Source: Styela clava (lineage: Eukaryota; Chordata; Ascidiacea; Stolidobranchia; Styelidae). Taken from it: 64,000 bases of DNA. The DNA is taken from assembly GCF_964204865.1 (NCBI RefSeq), contig NC_135261.1:14756001-14820000 (forward strand). Reading direction: 5' to 3'. The translations under genes were made by a program, and so were the position numbers. Below the pieces are notes generated by a model. That model was not told the DNA's origin. It made no database searches and was given only the letters and a program-made list of their open reading frames with translations. This document shows positions 35,401-47,941 of this stretch, in pieces. Position 1 is the stretch's first letter; each line of letters starts with the position of its first letter.

Positions 35401-38400
35401 AACATTTTTACAGTATTTTTGTCGAAAATATAGGAAATGTTAATAAATCCCTCCAACGTTTTCGTGTGTACTACCCCTCTATGTTTTCTTGATAAAGAAT
35501 TGTAACATAAATACTGCGTGAATTTAATACATAGCTTAGACAGTCTTTTACACAATTAACAAAAAATAACAGTTCACTAACATACATTTTGCCGAGTAAT
35601 AAAATCGTTACTTGTAAAGTACACCGCAATCAAGTAAATTTGGTTGTTCAGTACACCTTTCGGACCCTCCGGCTACAATTTTCACTTGATAACGAAATAA
35701 TGCATCAATTTGGATGTTTATAGGTGCATCTCTTCACGGCAATTTGAAAAGAATTACAGTTTGAAGAAGGTGAATTTAGGCGTAAATCAACTAGTATCCC
35801 TGCCTACTCAAGTATTTTGGCACAACCCAAAGTTGGAAGATGTAAGAATATGGTCGAATAAAATGAACTGTTTACCAACAGGAGTTTTTGATTTCAACAG
35901 AGGGTAATATTTTTAACTAAATTCATTTTGTAATTTTTATGCTCATTTTTTAAATTAAATTAAACAGAAATGTGACGAAGTTTATGAAGTGTAATAAATG
36001 AAAAAATAATGTTTCATTATTTTTCTTTTTCATATTTTTATTCACACAAGGAAGTATAATGCCGATATATATATTTTTTTGAAATTATGCATAACTTACT
36101 GTATTAGTCTACGCAAAATTTTGCAATGATCAGTAAAATAAGAAATATCACCGTTCTAGTCAACAAGATTGAAAAAAAAAATACAATAAAAATAAAGTAG
36201 TTCCATTTGCTTCATTTTCTTTTGATATACACACAGATTACTTACATATTTCATACGTCCCTGTTACCAGTGAATTACTCTATCAGTGAGCGCATAGTAA
36301 AATAGTCAAAATGCGCGTTTTATGACTGTGGATAATGGAACTGTGAGTCACAAAGCTGAAACACCGTCTGGACAGTAATGGGGAGAAGATTGCATCAAAA
36401 ATAGTTTATTTATCGCAGTCTTATTTGCAACTTTTTAGATTGAGTTACGTCAATTTGCTCGGACAATCAGAGAGAAAAGGCCAATTGAAATACTTGCAGC
36501 GAGTATTCAGAAGTGGTAAGAAATGTCTTTTATTATTTTATTAAAATACTTTCAATAATAGTTACTAACGTTTTTGTTATTTATTTATAACAGAACAAGA
36601 AGTTATTAAACTCAAAAAATCTTTGGATAGAAGTAACACTGAATGGTGCGAAGACAAAAGACCGTACGGGCAATGCTTCTGGGACCAAGATAAAAAGTAC
36701 TTGTAATTTTTATGATTTTACTTGTGTATCTTTCATCCGGTTAGGCTGTGTCTTCTCAAAATACACTTACAAATAGGACAATTTTGATATTCGAGTGTTT
36801 TGTTTACTATAAGTATTTACAATCACAAACAATAATTGCCTCATTTCAAAGAAAGTCACATCTAATTACACTTAAACATCTAATTAAGGAAAATTTGCAA
36901 TACATTTAGTCACGATTTTTGTTTGTATAACTTTCATTTTAGTTTTCGTTTTCATTCCACCAGATTGAAAGTCTTATTTTGATTTTATAAATAAAACTCG
37001 TGATTTGTAATTAATAGAGTTGTTTGAAAATTAAAAAACAATTCTTCAGGTATTTGTAAACAATAATTTCTCCTTCCTGATTTCTTGAACCCTTGAAGCA
37101 ATAAGTACTAATGAAATTTATACGATGATGATTTTTTCAATCTACAGAATTTTTAATTGCGAAAGTGCACTTCTCACATCATTGGATACGTTGCCTCTGC
37201 CGTGTGACGTAGCACATCTAAACCTAGCTAACAACAGATTGGAAAATATGAAAAAATTGGAGTCGGTGTTTCAAACTATGCCGGATCTTATCACAATCAC
37301 GTTGTCAGAAAACAAGTTAAATACGACCTCAGGCGAACTTTTCCATGATCTTAGACGTTTGGAATCGGTCGATCTGAGTCGGAATGATTTAAAGTAATCA
37401 TTTTTTATTTGGCTAGTGGTATATATTATGTGAACTTACAGAATTTGCGAATGTATTGAAATATACAATTCATTGAATCACAACTTTCCCAGCACTTTTA
37501 GATATGTTGCATTTGGCCGTAATAACTCGGTCTTTAAGAAATATTTCTAATTTAATTATTGTTGTACTGAGTAACCTCATCAAAAGTGTTTACACGTTTT
37601 TTCAGAACATATTTGGCAGCATTCTAATGCAACAAATGGTTGGTTCGGCATTTTATAAGTACTAGAAAGCTAACTTGGCTATTTTACTTCGTTGTTTCTA
37701 GAACCATACCGTGGAATTTGTTCCAACGCTCATATCGTCTGCGTGAAGTCGACCTCAGTCAAAACTCCATCTCGGAAATACATCACACGGCGTTACGGTC
37801 CTCGAGGGGATTAAGGAAAGTAAATCTTGGTCACAACTTATGTGAAGATGTTCCACGAGATTTTTTTGTCAACAATCCACATTTAAAAGAGGTTTATATA
37901 AACGACAATAAAATTCCAGGGTTGCCAGATGACTTATTCAAGGCAAACAACAAAATAGAAAAATTGGATTTAAGTTCAAACAATTTGGAATATATTTCAG
38001 GTAGTGAGAATATGATTTCATACACTTTTTTAAGAGTAAACACATTTAATTTGAGGAGAAAGAGTAATCCTAAATGTTAAGATATACTAACTCACATGTC
38101 AGACAAACTCGGAAACATGTCATGTATAACGTTGGGAAATGCTATTTTCTTACAGGAATTGTTAAAAGCAATTCAATTTGTTTGAGGTTTGAATACTGTA
38201 TTCACGGATACTGACGTAAAATATATATTTACAGCTTTAGTTCTAAAAAGTACACTTCAACTAAGAGAAATCAATTTGAAAGAAAATCGTCTTATTGAAT
38301 TGGAAGAAGACTTGTTTCGAAATTTACTTTATTTACAAACTGTGGATCTGAGCAACAACTATATTGAATTTCTTCCCGAAGATATCTTTAAAGAAAATGA

Positions 38401-39947
38401 AAATTTGCGAAGAGTAAGATTTATTAAAAAATATTTGAACTATTCATAAAATAACCATTTTAATTTTTATGTTGGTCACCTATTTTTATTTCTTCCTATT
38501 TGCTTTCAAGCGAATGTCTCTAATAAAACTTCATAAATTATTCAAGTACAAATTGGCATTCACCTTCAACATCAGAAATAAACCGAAATAATGAATCCTA
38601 ATAGCTTACTGTTGAAATAGAGCTGAATATAACACAAATTCCAATTCTGAAAATTCATTTGAAACAGTTTTTCAATAATGTTTATTTGAGAATATTGTTC
38701 AATAGTTCAATATTGCGTGCAATAGTCGATGATCTGTCAAAAATTAAATAATGATTCATTTGTTCCGGACAAGAACAAACATCAATTTGAAAAAATCACG
38801 CCAAGAAATTTAAAAATATATTCAAGCCGTCATTTTTGCATTTTTATACAAATGTACTGGGTTGATTCATTAAAAATTAGTTGCTCATGTTTAGCGAAAA
38901 TTTAAAAAAATATTTATAGATTTTTGGAATATTTATATAGGAAACTGATTTTATTTTTTCTTTATACAGGTCTATTTAAACGGAAATCAACTTTACAAAG
39001 TTAATCAACATTTATTTGACAACAATCCATTTTTGAATTTTGTTTCGCTCGATGCAAATTTTCTAGCAGATGTTCCAGAAAATATGTTTAGTGAGAATAA
39101 ACAATTAGAAGCTTTAGGACTTCAACATAATTGTATTTCGACATTACCAGAGGTAAATATTAATAATGTTCAACAGCTACATTGTTCAATTCAATCAATT
39201 TAATAACTTTGTCAATATTAACAAGTAACGTTGGGCAAATTGATACGCCTCTGAATGCTTTATAGACGCTATGAACAGATGAAAAGTTACATCACACGTG
39301 AAAGCATCATTATGTGGCGAAGTTTTCAAAAAAAAAAATTTTGTTTTCATTTTAAGAATCTTCTGCAAAACACACCGAGACTTCGAGAAATAAGCTTGCG
39401 AGGCAATCCAACTTTACCTTGGGATATAAGGAGAGTTTTTGAGGGAAAGGAGGAAATAAGTGATTTACGGAAAAAATTAAAACATCTCGGTGAAGAACCG
39501 GAGGAATCTTCTTGGCCAACAGAAGAAAGCGAGGAAAGACCAACTGCCTCGTTCGTGGAAAGAGAAACTGAAAATGTCCGAGGAGGGCGAAAAACAGGAA
39601 ACAGAAATCCCAAACAGACAATAGAGGGGAAATACATTGGCCATATTCCTGTTGAAAAACTGCGCGATGCACCTAAGCCAACAAAAGTATCTGATAATCC
39701 GCAAGAGACAACAAATTCTATAGGAGCCGAAGAAGTTGATTTTGTTAGGCCGGAATACAGAAGAGATGGTCCAGATAATTCGGAAGGAAATAGCAGAAAG
39801 AGGAGAAGTCTGTACCATCCAAAACACGATAGAAGAAAAAGAGAAATTGAAGTTCCCAGAGATTTTGAAGGAATGGTAATGAATGTTGACGAAGAAAGCC
39901 TTGAGGCAGTTTGTATGAGAGTGTGGAAAAAGAACGGCCTGATTTGA
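29481..39947 (+). CDS. Large leucine-rich-repeat protein, 13 exons, signal-anchor plus two LRR blocks
   Basis: Exons: 29481-29743, 31354-31501, 31942-32094, 32452-32594, 35024-35143, 35724-35903, 36439-36515, 36594-36696, 37148-37393, 37702-38000, 38235-38413, 38970-39152, 39357-39947. All join in frame to give about 894 aa. A hydrophobic stretch at residues 30-48 is a signal peptide or type II anchor. A Cys-bearing N-cap (CRWIQ...LDC, about residues 88-100) precedes block 1 of about nine 24-aa repeats with the pattern LxxNxIxxLPxxLFxxN. A second Cys-rich cap (WCED...CFWD...FNCES...PCDV, about 380-415) precedes block 2 of about thirteen repeats. The tail (730-894) is polar and charged, with RKRR at 845-848 and RRKR at 857-860. 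There is no TIR, kinase or C-terminal membrane segment. The layout recalls chaoptin- or Slit-like extracellular LRR proteins, but I cannot assign an ortholog. Weak points are the GTACTT donor after exon 8 and the short exon 7. Confidence 0.86.
34690..34875 (-). repeat. tRNA-derived SINE or degenerate tRNA fragment in LRR intron 4
   Basis: On the minus strand TGGCTTGTTGG followed by TTAGAGCG fits a Pol III A box and D arm, and GATTGCGAGTCCAAG about 60 bp later fits a B box and T loop with one change (GGTTCGAGTCC expected). The middle is too long and unpaired for a working tRNA, and unrelated sequence follows, as in a tRNA-derived SINE. Confidence 0.5.
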
Positions 39948-39956
39948 AATCGGGGT

Positions 39957-39974
39957 TATATATATATATATATT
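39957..39974. repeat. (TA)n tract just after the LRR stop codon
   Basis: Nine TA units ten bases after the stop. Confidence 0.9.
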
Positions 39975-40255
39975 TGCACTTACTGTTTAGGCAGGCTTTG
40001 AGTAAAAATATTATAAAGTTGACAGGAAAAGTATCTAAATTTTGCTATTCTTTAATAGCTATATTTACACAAATACCAGAGTTTGCGTGTTTTTGACAAT
40101 GTTGAATTTAGAATGTTTGAAAATATTCGTAACTGTGTGTTTCACTTAAACTAATGTTCACTTATTTGCAATATTTCAAAACCAATGTATTTCTTCAAAT
40201 TAGTTGCACTTATTTATTAAAATGATTTTGTTTTTATAAAAAATGTAATAGTTCA

Positions 40256-40261
40256 AATAAA
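40256..40261 (+). terminator. Candidate polyadenylation signal of the LRR gene
   Basis: AATAAA 309 bp after the LRR stop codon, in an AT-rich stretch with a T-rich run shortly after. It is the first canonical hexamer I see downstream of the stop. Confidence 0.4.
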
Positions 40262-42435
40262 AAATTTGAAAAATTTAAATATATTATTTGTTTTTAGTTA
40301 GCTGTTTTCAAAAATATTGATCAGCATAAAAATTAGAAAATTGCTTTATTTAGTGTTATGCATTTAGGATATTTCCAATCTGCTTGGATGTATGCCACAA
40401 AGATCTGAAAGTTTTTCTGCTGTGCTTCAACTTAAACTCACTATTTAGCTGTCTGGAAATGTACACATCGCACTTTTTAATCAAAATTCCTTCATATTCC
40501 TTTGTATTGAAAACGTGAATCAATCATAAAAGTAGAAATACTTGATTGCCGCCAACAAGTTGCTTTTGTTGTTTTAGGATGATTAAATAGGGAGAAAATT
40601 CACTTGAAGACTTATTACCTTGGAAAGTCATTCACAAAATTAAACGGCATCTTTTCACTTGCGTCAATCGATCTGAATAACACCACGCACGTGGACATAA
40701 AATTTGATTTCATCATTTTTTATAACCTGAATAATGATATCATTCCATCTGCCTCATAATTACGACATCGAGTCTTTCGACAAGAGAAATAATCCATATT
40801 ATTATGTACTATGTCGAACAATAACCGCTCACTTATACGTTTGTGACATAGTCGCGTACATTGTAAGAGAATGTACCTTGATGTCATTGGTCATGGCTGG
40901 AATAGAAACGGATTTAGCACTGGTGGACCATATTAAACTTGTCATTAACTTCATTCTAAAATTACTTGTTTAGATTCATTTCGTCAATTACATGTAAAAT
41001 TTTCGAGAAAAGCAGAATTACTAAGAATGAAGTTCACAAAATATGGAATGATGTGATATAATGAATGCGTCACCTGCTACAAAATATTTGATGAACATAC
41101 ACATGCGATATGTAATACTTATTTTTTTCTTAAATCGATATTAGATCATTGGATAATTACGGATCATTATAATATAAAATATGACAACACTTTATTTCGG
41201 TATAAATGATCCGAGGCCATGACAATAAATTATAAAATGACAAATGAACCAAGTCTATTTTTATTATTTTTTGGCCATTTTTTATTTCGAGAAAACAAGT
41301 GAAAAACAAAATTTTGATTTGGATGATGACCAAGCATTCTTTAAAAAGCTAAACATCGTTAGTTTTTTTTTTCAATAGTGACTGAAATACTTCAATTCGC
41401 CAATACATCATATATATGAATATCGTTTTCAATAAGAATTTTACAAATCGTCGCCAACCAGAAACTATTATCTCTATGAAAAATAGACATGTCATAAGAT
41501 TCATAATTTAGTTTCACTTATGTATATACTCAGTCATAACGAAAATGTTCATTTCCCATTGTCATTTGCCAAGATGCTCTTGCCCTTAGTACAACACTAT
41601 CGCACTGTCAATAGACATATTTGAGAATAACGTCATAAATATGTTAAAACGAGGGTTACATGCTACCATGATAAACCATTCCCGCCATAACAGAACCATC
41701 CAGTTTTTATTTACTTTATTCGTAACTTTCCTATTTGAATTCTACCAATTCTATGGAAAAGCTTGAAATGTTAATCATAATTGTCCAGGAAGTGCAGAAA
41801 GTTCTTCAAATAAAATAGGCAGTCAAATCTTGATTCGCGTCCCTTGCACTTAATGTCGTATATATGATATGTAATATAACCCGTAGATTATACTCTACGT
41901 ATAAAGTATTCAATACAGTAGTAAACGGAAAGTCGGACTTGGTTAATTGCCTTAGGCAATCAACTACCTGCAACCTGCAAGATCACTTTGTTGATTATCA
42001 AAGAGCATACAAGTTTACTGACGTGGAAAAAGCTGACTTGATCAGTTTAGGTTGTTTTCACAACTTGTACTTACTCACGATAAGAAAATGTTGGTAAACT
42101 TTTCTTGAAATAATGTAATCTTCAAATTCAGAAGTAGAAAAAGTAATCTTTGTACTAAAAAGTTTGTGTATTAATTTTAGTTTCATGCCACCAAGTTCAA
42201 GTTCACACGGTTAAACATGACGTATGATTATTAAATATATATATATATATATATCATTACTGATCTTTAAATATTGGGCGTTCTGTATGTGTTATGGCAC
42301 AATTTCTTTAATACTTATTCGAAGTGAAAATAAGACAAACTCACCTACTCAATTGAGGAGGTTTATGATAAGATCAAAGATCCCGATTGTCCCAAAATGA
42401 TAACTGCAGTGCAATTAAAGCCTGTTTGTAAAGAC
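40262..42435. other. Intergenic stretch after the LRR gene
   Basis: No supported gene. Contains a (TA)n tract at 42235-42254. Frames at 40734-40973 and 41864-42097 have no recognised domain and no splice support. Confidence 0.4.
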
Positions 42436-42748
42436 CAGTGGTTTTCAACCAGGGTTCCGCGGCACCCAAGAGTTCCTCCAGTACAGTCCTGGGGTTTCGC
42501 AAGTAGCTATGCAAATCCGAAAGTCTGTGTTAATTTATATAAATACTGTTTAAGTGTAATCAAATGTTTTCCACTAATATTGCCACTCTTCAAATGTAAT
42601 TTTGATTTGTCATTATTGTGTTTGCTTCTATATATAATTATGGTTTATACAATTCTCACAATAAAAGACAATAAAATTGCACAGGCATTCTTCAGGTCTC
42701 TGGGATGTTCAACGGGCTTCCGTTCCACCTAAAAAGTTGAACCCACTG
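42436..42748. mobile_element. hAT-type MITE with CAGTGG ends (313 bp)
   Basis: The left end CAGTGGTTTTCAACCAGGGT and the right end AAAAAGTTGAACCCACTG are imperfect inverses of the CAGTGGTTCTCAACC class. GTTCCGCGGCACCC and GGGTTTCGC lie inside the left end. The flanking octamers GTAAAGAC and GTCTACCC match poorly, so the copy is old or has lost one true end. Confidence 0.6.
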
Positions 42749-42756
42749 GTCTACCC

Positions 42757-45724
42757 TCCTGTTCGGATTATGGGAATTAAAATAATCATTAAAAAAAAAC
42801 TGGAATTGAAGAATATTGCTGAAAACCTGAAAATAGTATTTGTTTTTATTGTCGGTCACGAACAACAAAAGTTCTTCCGATTTTAATGAGTGTGGTCAAC
42901 GCCGCTTCGTGGTTTAGTATTGTAATTGACCCAATTAAAGATAATTATTTAGACACAAAGTCAAAAATTATCGTGTTTGGAAGTTTGCAACCTACGAGAC
43001 ATTTCTCAAAACTCTAAACTCAGATAAATCAACAATGTAATAAATAATAAAGGGTTTTTAAAGTAGTATTATGCTGAAAACTTCAGCGTATGCGTTACTT
43101 AGGAATTATTTGTAAGCTAAGGCGGCTTCACTACACTTTTCTCTCCATGTTTCCTGATGTTCTTGAATCTGAATGACTTTTTTGTGAAGCATAACATGAT
43201 ATTTTAGACAACATTATCCGGTTAAAACATAATAACTAAAGCTCGAATATTTCACTTGGAATTTAAAAGATAGTACATTTTACATTTTCGAGTTGATGGC
43301 AGCTGCTTTTTTTTTTACAAGAAAACAAAGTTTAAAACATATGAAAAGACTTAGTTATTAGTCACGTGTTAATCCTGCATTTAAGTGTAGCTTTTAAAAG
43401 TACAATTGTTTTTTCCAATATGTAATTGAAACTACAAATGTTGTGAGATATATACATATCATTTAATCAAGACGTTCGGACAGTTCAAACGTTTTTGTAA
43501 TCACGCGTTTTTTATTGAGGTTTCAATTTAAACTTAGCAAATGCTCACGTTCAAAGCCAGAAATAAGTCAGTTCAAACCACCATGTCACGCAGCCAAAAA
43601 AAAAAAAAAAAACAGTATATCCTATTCCGAATACGCAATAGCATCATCTTTTTCGCGTCTGGACCAAGCTGTAATTGTACTTTGAAACCAAATAAATGTC
43701 ATGTTTGAGCGTGAACAAGCCTTATCAAATCTTGATTTTGAGCCCAGCCAGATATACTCCACCTGTTGCCGGTGCTAGACACAATACGTACCAATTAGTT
43801 CGTACTCAAATACATCTGAGAATGCACATTTAGTGAAATAAATGACAAGATAGTTCTCTTATCAGATGGTAATTTGGTCCATCATTAACTTTTACTATTC
43901 TTTATTTTTTCAAATGAAAGAAGCTATCGATTATTTGCCAACTAAATAGTTTCATAAAGTCTTATTCTGTCGAATATAAGACAAAAGTTTTAGGTTGACT
44001 TTTGTTGTATTTTCAATGGCATATTATGGGACTCATGATTACATATTTTGTGTTTATTCTGCCTATACTTATACTTAATTGCTCGAATACTATCATTCAT
44101 TTATTAAATGGCCGGATACTTATTGTTTTTCAAACAGTTTTTGTGGCTAATAATCACATATTAGCAAAAATTAAATATATTTAATTTTCCAGATTTATAA
44201 TGAAAACTGTGGTTAAAATAACTCGCGCGCACAACCAGGATTTTCGATGAGTGCACCACAAATTGGTTTTAATAAGAATAAATCTGTAAAACCCTTCATT
44301 TCGAAACAATACGGACATGAAGTAATGACTTTAATAATGACGCTCAATTTTGTAATGAATAGATTGATTCACTATACGCCCCTATATTTAGTCCCAGAAA
44401 TAACTTAATTTGATTGTTGTAAAGTTAAAGAAAATTTATGACCTAAAAAGTAATAGAATGATTATTTTTCATGGAATATAGATAGTTGAGTTTCAGAAAT
44501 CAGGTGGAATCTCGTAGGTGTGCGCAGTCGGCGATCTATTATTATGTACGGAAAAGTATGTATGAAAATACTTGGTTAATATATGATTGCATCTGCTAAA
44601 ATATGCGGATATTTTGTAATTAGGTGGTATATTAGAAGATAATTTAATTCCTCAAAACAAAAATTTTATTAATATCGAAATGTCGTAAATATTTGTAATA
44701 TCCTAATCACGTAACATAGACAATGGGATGGATGAGGAAAAAGATTTTTGGAGAAACGCCTAACTATTGTCACTTGGTATTGATCAGCGCTTGATGCACT
44801 TGGGAGTCATCGTGATAAATACTATGAAAACCGAAAGCGGCGTAGTTTGGTCAAAATAATTAATCGCTTCATAGGAACTGAGTATATTAAACTGTAAACT
44901 TTAATTAAAGTGTAGTCAAAAAAAATACCATATATTTCCATTAAATTTTAAGCTATGTTGACTTAACAATTAATAAGCAATTTTTCATATAAACGATTAC
45001 GCATTCTCTCACATGATATAATTTTTATATGTGTATGACATTTTTGACATGACATGACATTTTTTATCAATACTTAGAAAAATATGCAGATTCTAAATGT
45101 TGTTACCCTGCTATTGTATCCTGTGAATAACGATTGGTTTGCTTGTTTTTTTCAAATACAACACCAAAGTAATTGTACTTTGAAGAAGCGTTGCAAATTT
45201 TATTTTATGACTTGTTTCTTTGTATGATACGTATACATGTTATATTCACATATAAATCAATCATATATTGGTGTTTGAAAAACACAAACAAGTACATATA
45301 CACAAGTGTGTGTGTATGTGTGTGTGCATGTGTATGAAACGCTGTGACAATCTACAGAATAAATTTGTTTATTGCTTTATTATTTATCGTAGTTACTGAA
45401 TGTTATTTTTCAATACTATGGTATTCTGAGTTCAAATACTCAGTCTGTCAAAACCCAGTTCAAAGATAAACCAGTCCAGCTGATATTCTTAACAAACGAG
45501 TGCCTTTAATTACGGGTTTAAGATTGGGAAATGTTTTACCAATTGCAATATTTTCAAGTATATAAAAATCGGTTTATCCGTAGTTATGATTATTCGTTCG
45601 TCGGTTCTGGAGCATTGTTCTGAAACTGATAACATACAAGCATTTTGACGTGAAAAAAATATAAAAAACTAAAAAACTTATATAATACCGTTACCAAAGG
45701 AATAGATTGCCCTTTTCTATAGAA
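42757..45724. other. Intergenic stretch with simple repeats
   Basis: A 17-base A run at 43596-43612, GACAT repeats at 45040-45061, and a TG-rich tract at 45305-45340. No gene supported. Confidence 0.45.
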
Positions 45725-47181
45725 CAGGGGTCACCAAACTGTTTTTAACCGCGGGCCGGGTATGACTCAAACTGGATTGACACGGGCCGGATGAATATTT
45801 TTGTCAATGCGATAAAATAAATTCACAAAAGTTGGGAAATTCATCCAATTTATTTAACAATAAATATTCTACATTTCTGAAGACTTGAATATTTAATTCT
45901 ATCTATATCGCAGAATATAGATCAAAAACATCCTAGGAAAACAAATATACAAGATTTCTATATCTAGACAACTATCCTGAGTTTAGCTGTTATCAAAACC
46001 TTGCTGTCATGAATTAGGAATGTTACAAAATCGGCTATTTCGCGCCAAAATAATGTACGCTTCACGTCTGCTAAGTACTGTTACGCCGTGTAGGAATACT
46101 GTTACTGCTAAAAACGACTACGGACTGCCTGCTGTAGCTTGGAATTCCATGAAATTTTGACATAATATAGATAAAATAAACAACATATCTGGTTTTTGAT
46201 TTTTCTCATTAGCGCATACATTTCTCAGCTTTCGACGCTTTTAAAAATTCCGCCTCCCCCCTTTTATACGTAGTGCAAATTAAACTATCATGCACAACTC
46301 CAGCGTTTATTTGCGACGATCTTTCGGCGGTGTCAATGACCGTTGCCAGAATAAAATCCCGAAATAGTCTCAATATTAGTGATTGACATGTGTTTTATTT
46401 TCATATTTATTACAGTTCTTATCAAAAAAGTAATACAATCCTCATGAAAATAATTGCCATGTCGGGCGGTACTAAAATTCCGATATCTCGGTTATTTCTT
46501 GACCGTTTTTTATAAACCTGGTACTGTTTTCTATTTTCACTCAAATCTATCCACTGGCGCAGTTTTTATTCAAATCGGATGAACTTTAATTTTTTTTGTA
46601 ACATACTACATGAATATCCGCATTTGAGCAGTACAAAGGTTAGTGTGACTTATGAAATTGGAGCAGTACGCGAGGGATTATAGTACTGTTAGCGCAAAAT
46701 GCACATTCAACATTTATTTTAGCACAAGAAACGTAAACAGTTTCGTCGAAAGCACGCGCCACGAGTGTACAAGTGCATCTTTCGCAGAAAACGTTGCGTA
46801 CCGGTAGAGAATTTTAGCCTATTTTTTCACAGCTATTTCTAGACTAATTTTTTATTACTACTATTAAAACTACAACTCCTAAGGATGCAAATGATAGTTG
46901 ACTTATTTGATTCATACTTAAATTTCCGAAACACAATCAAAAACTTTCAAAGTCGCAAAAACGAGGTATTGTTTACAACCACGACTGGAAATCTGTCAGG
47001 ATGACAAAAGTTATCTGAGCTGAGATGCGAAGAGGCTTTTTATTACGTCACGTTTTTTTGCATCTTGCTGATTGGTCAATGTTACGAAATAAACAAGGAA
47101 GACGATGCTCGGGGAAATCTTCCTTGGAAAAAAATTTAGCCATTTTTTCGTGTTATTGCGGGCCGGATAAAATGACGCCTG
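45725..47181. mobile_element. hAT element, 1,457 bp, perfect 8-bp target duplication
   Basis: Starts CAGGGGTCACCAAACTG and ends with the inverse-type TTATCCGGC-class terminus (GGGCCGGATAAAATGACGCCTG). CTATAGAA flanks both sides exactly (45717-45724 and 47182-47189). GCGGGCCGG boxes sit inside both ends. No intact transposase; about 80 bp near the right end (47043-47122, minus sense) match a segment of the element at 4853-5878. The exact duplication suggests a fairly recent insertion. Confidence 0.9.
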
Positions 47182-47189
47182 CTATAGAA

Positions 47190-47941
47190 GAACTAAGAAA
47201 GGAATGAGAGAAGTTCTTATCGGTACTTAAACACCTTTGACAACCACAGTGTTTCTTATATCATTTTCTTAAAACGCCACTTATTGTCACAACAAAGATA
47301 GTAAACATCATCATCATCGCCAATAACAATAATTAGGAAAAACAGTCCAAGAGTCCGTTTGCTACTCAAATATGTTCTTCTTACTTGAAAACTATTCTTT
47401 CATTCATCAAACTGATTCTATAACCTGGTTTCAGAAACAATTGATGATGAAACTCTTTTTCTCTTCTGTTGATATTCAGCAATGCCTGTAACACATGGAC
47501 TCGACATATTTCCGTAGCCATATCGTATTTACGTGTTTTCAGTATTATTCCAGGCAAAATCCATTAGGGTATTTATCGCAATGATGACTTTATATGTGAG
47601 TTGTACAGTGAAAGTTGTATTTGATATTGACAACCTTCCGTCACCATACTTGAGAAATTAAACATAGGATAACAAATTCTACACGGTGAAAGTGAAAACT
47701 GGTTCCGAAGTTAGATAGTTGGAACAAATGTAAATCTCAATTGCATTTAGATTTTAATTTAAAATCATGTATGCATCGAAACATCATTCATAGCTTTAGC
47801 AAATTTCATTTTAGTATTTTGGTAATTCTGACTTTTCCGATAATGTCCTACCGCCTTCTTTTTTTTTACCTCCAAGTGTATCTTTTTCGCCATCTTAGGG
47901 GTAATATCGTTTATCACTGTCATAAATTTAGTTCATTGAAT
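47190..47941. other. 3' flank of the UNC93A-like gene
   Basis: Downstream of the minus-strand stop at 47942. I see no clear canonical polyadenylation hexamer; nothing else recognised. Confidence 0.4.

Noticed and set aside
39347..39827. Three minus-strand frames of 96-116 residues
   Set aside because: They are antisense shadows of the LRR gene's last exon, which continues the repeat pattern and splices in frame.
41864..42097. 77-residue frame with plausible amino-acid composition
   Set aside because: No recognised domain, no splice context and no neighbouring exons.
42397..42732. 111-residue plus-strand frame
   Set aside because: It runs across the CAGTGG-type hAT MITE and reads its inverted ends.
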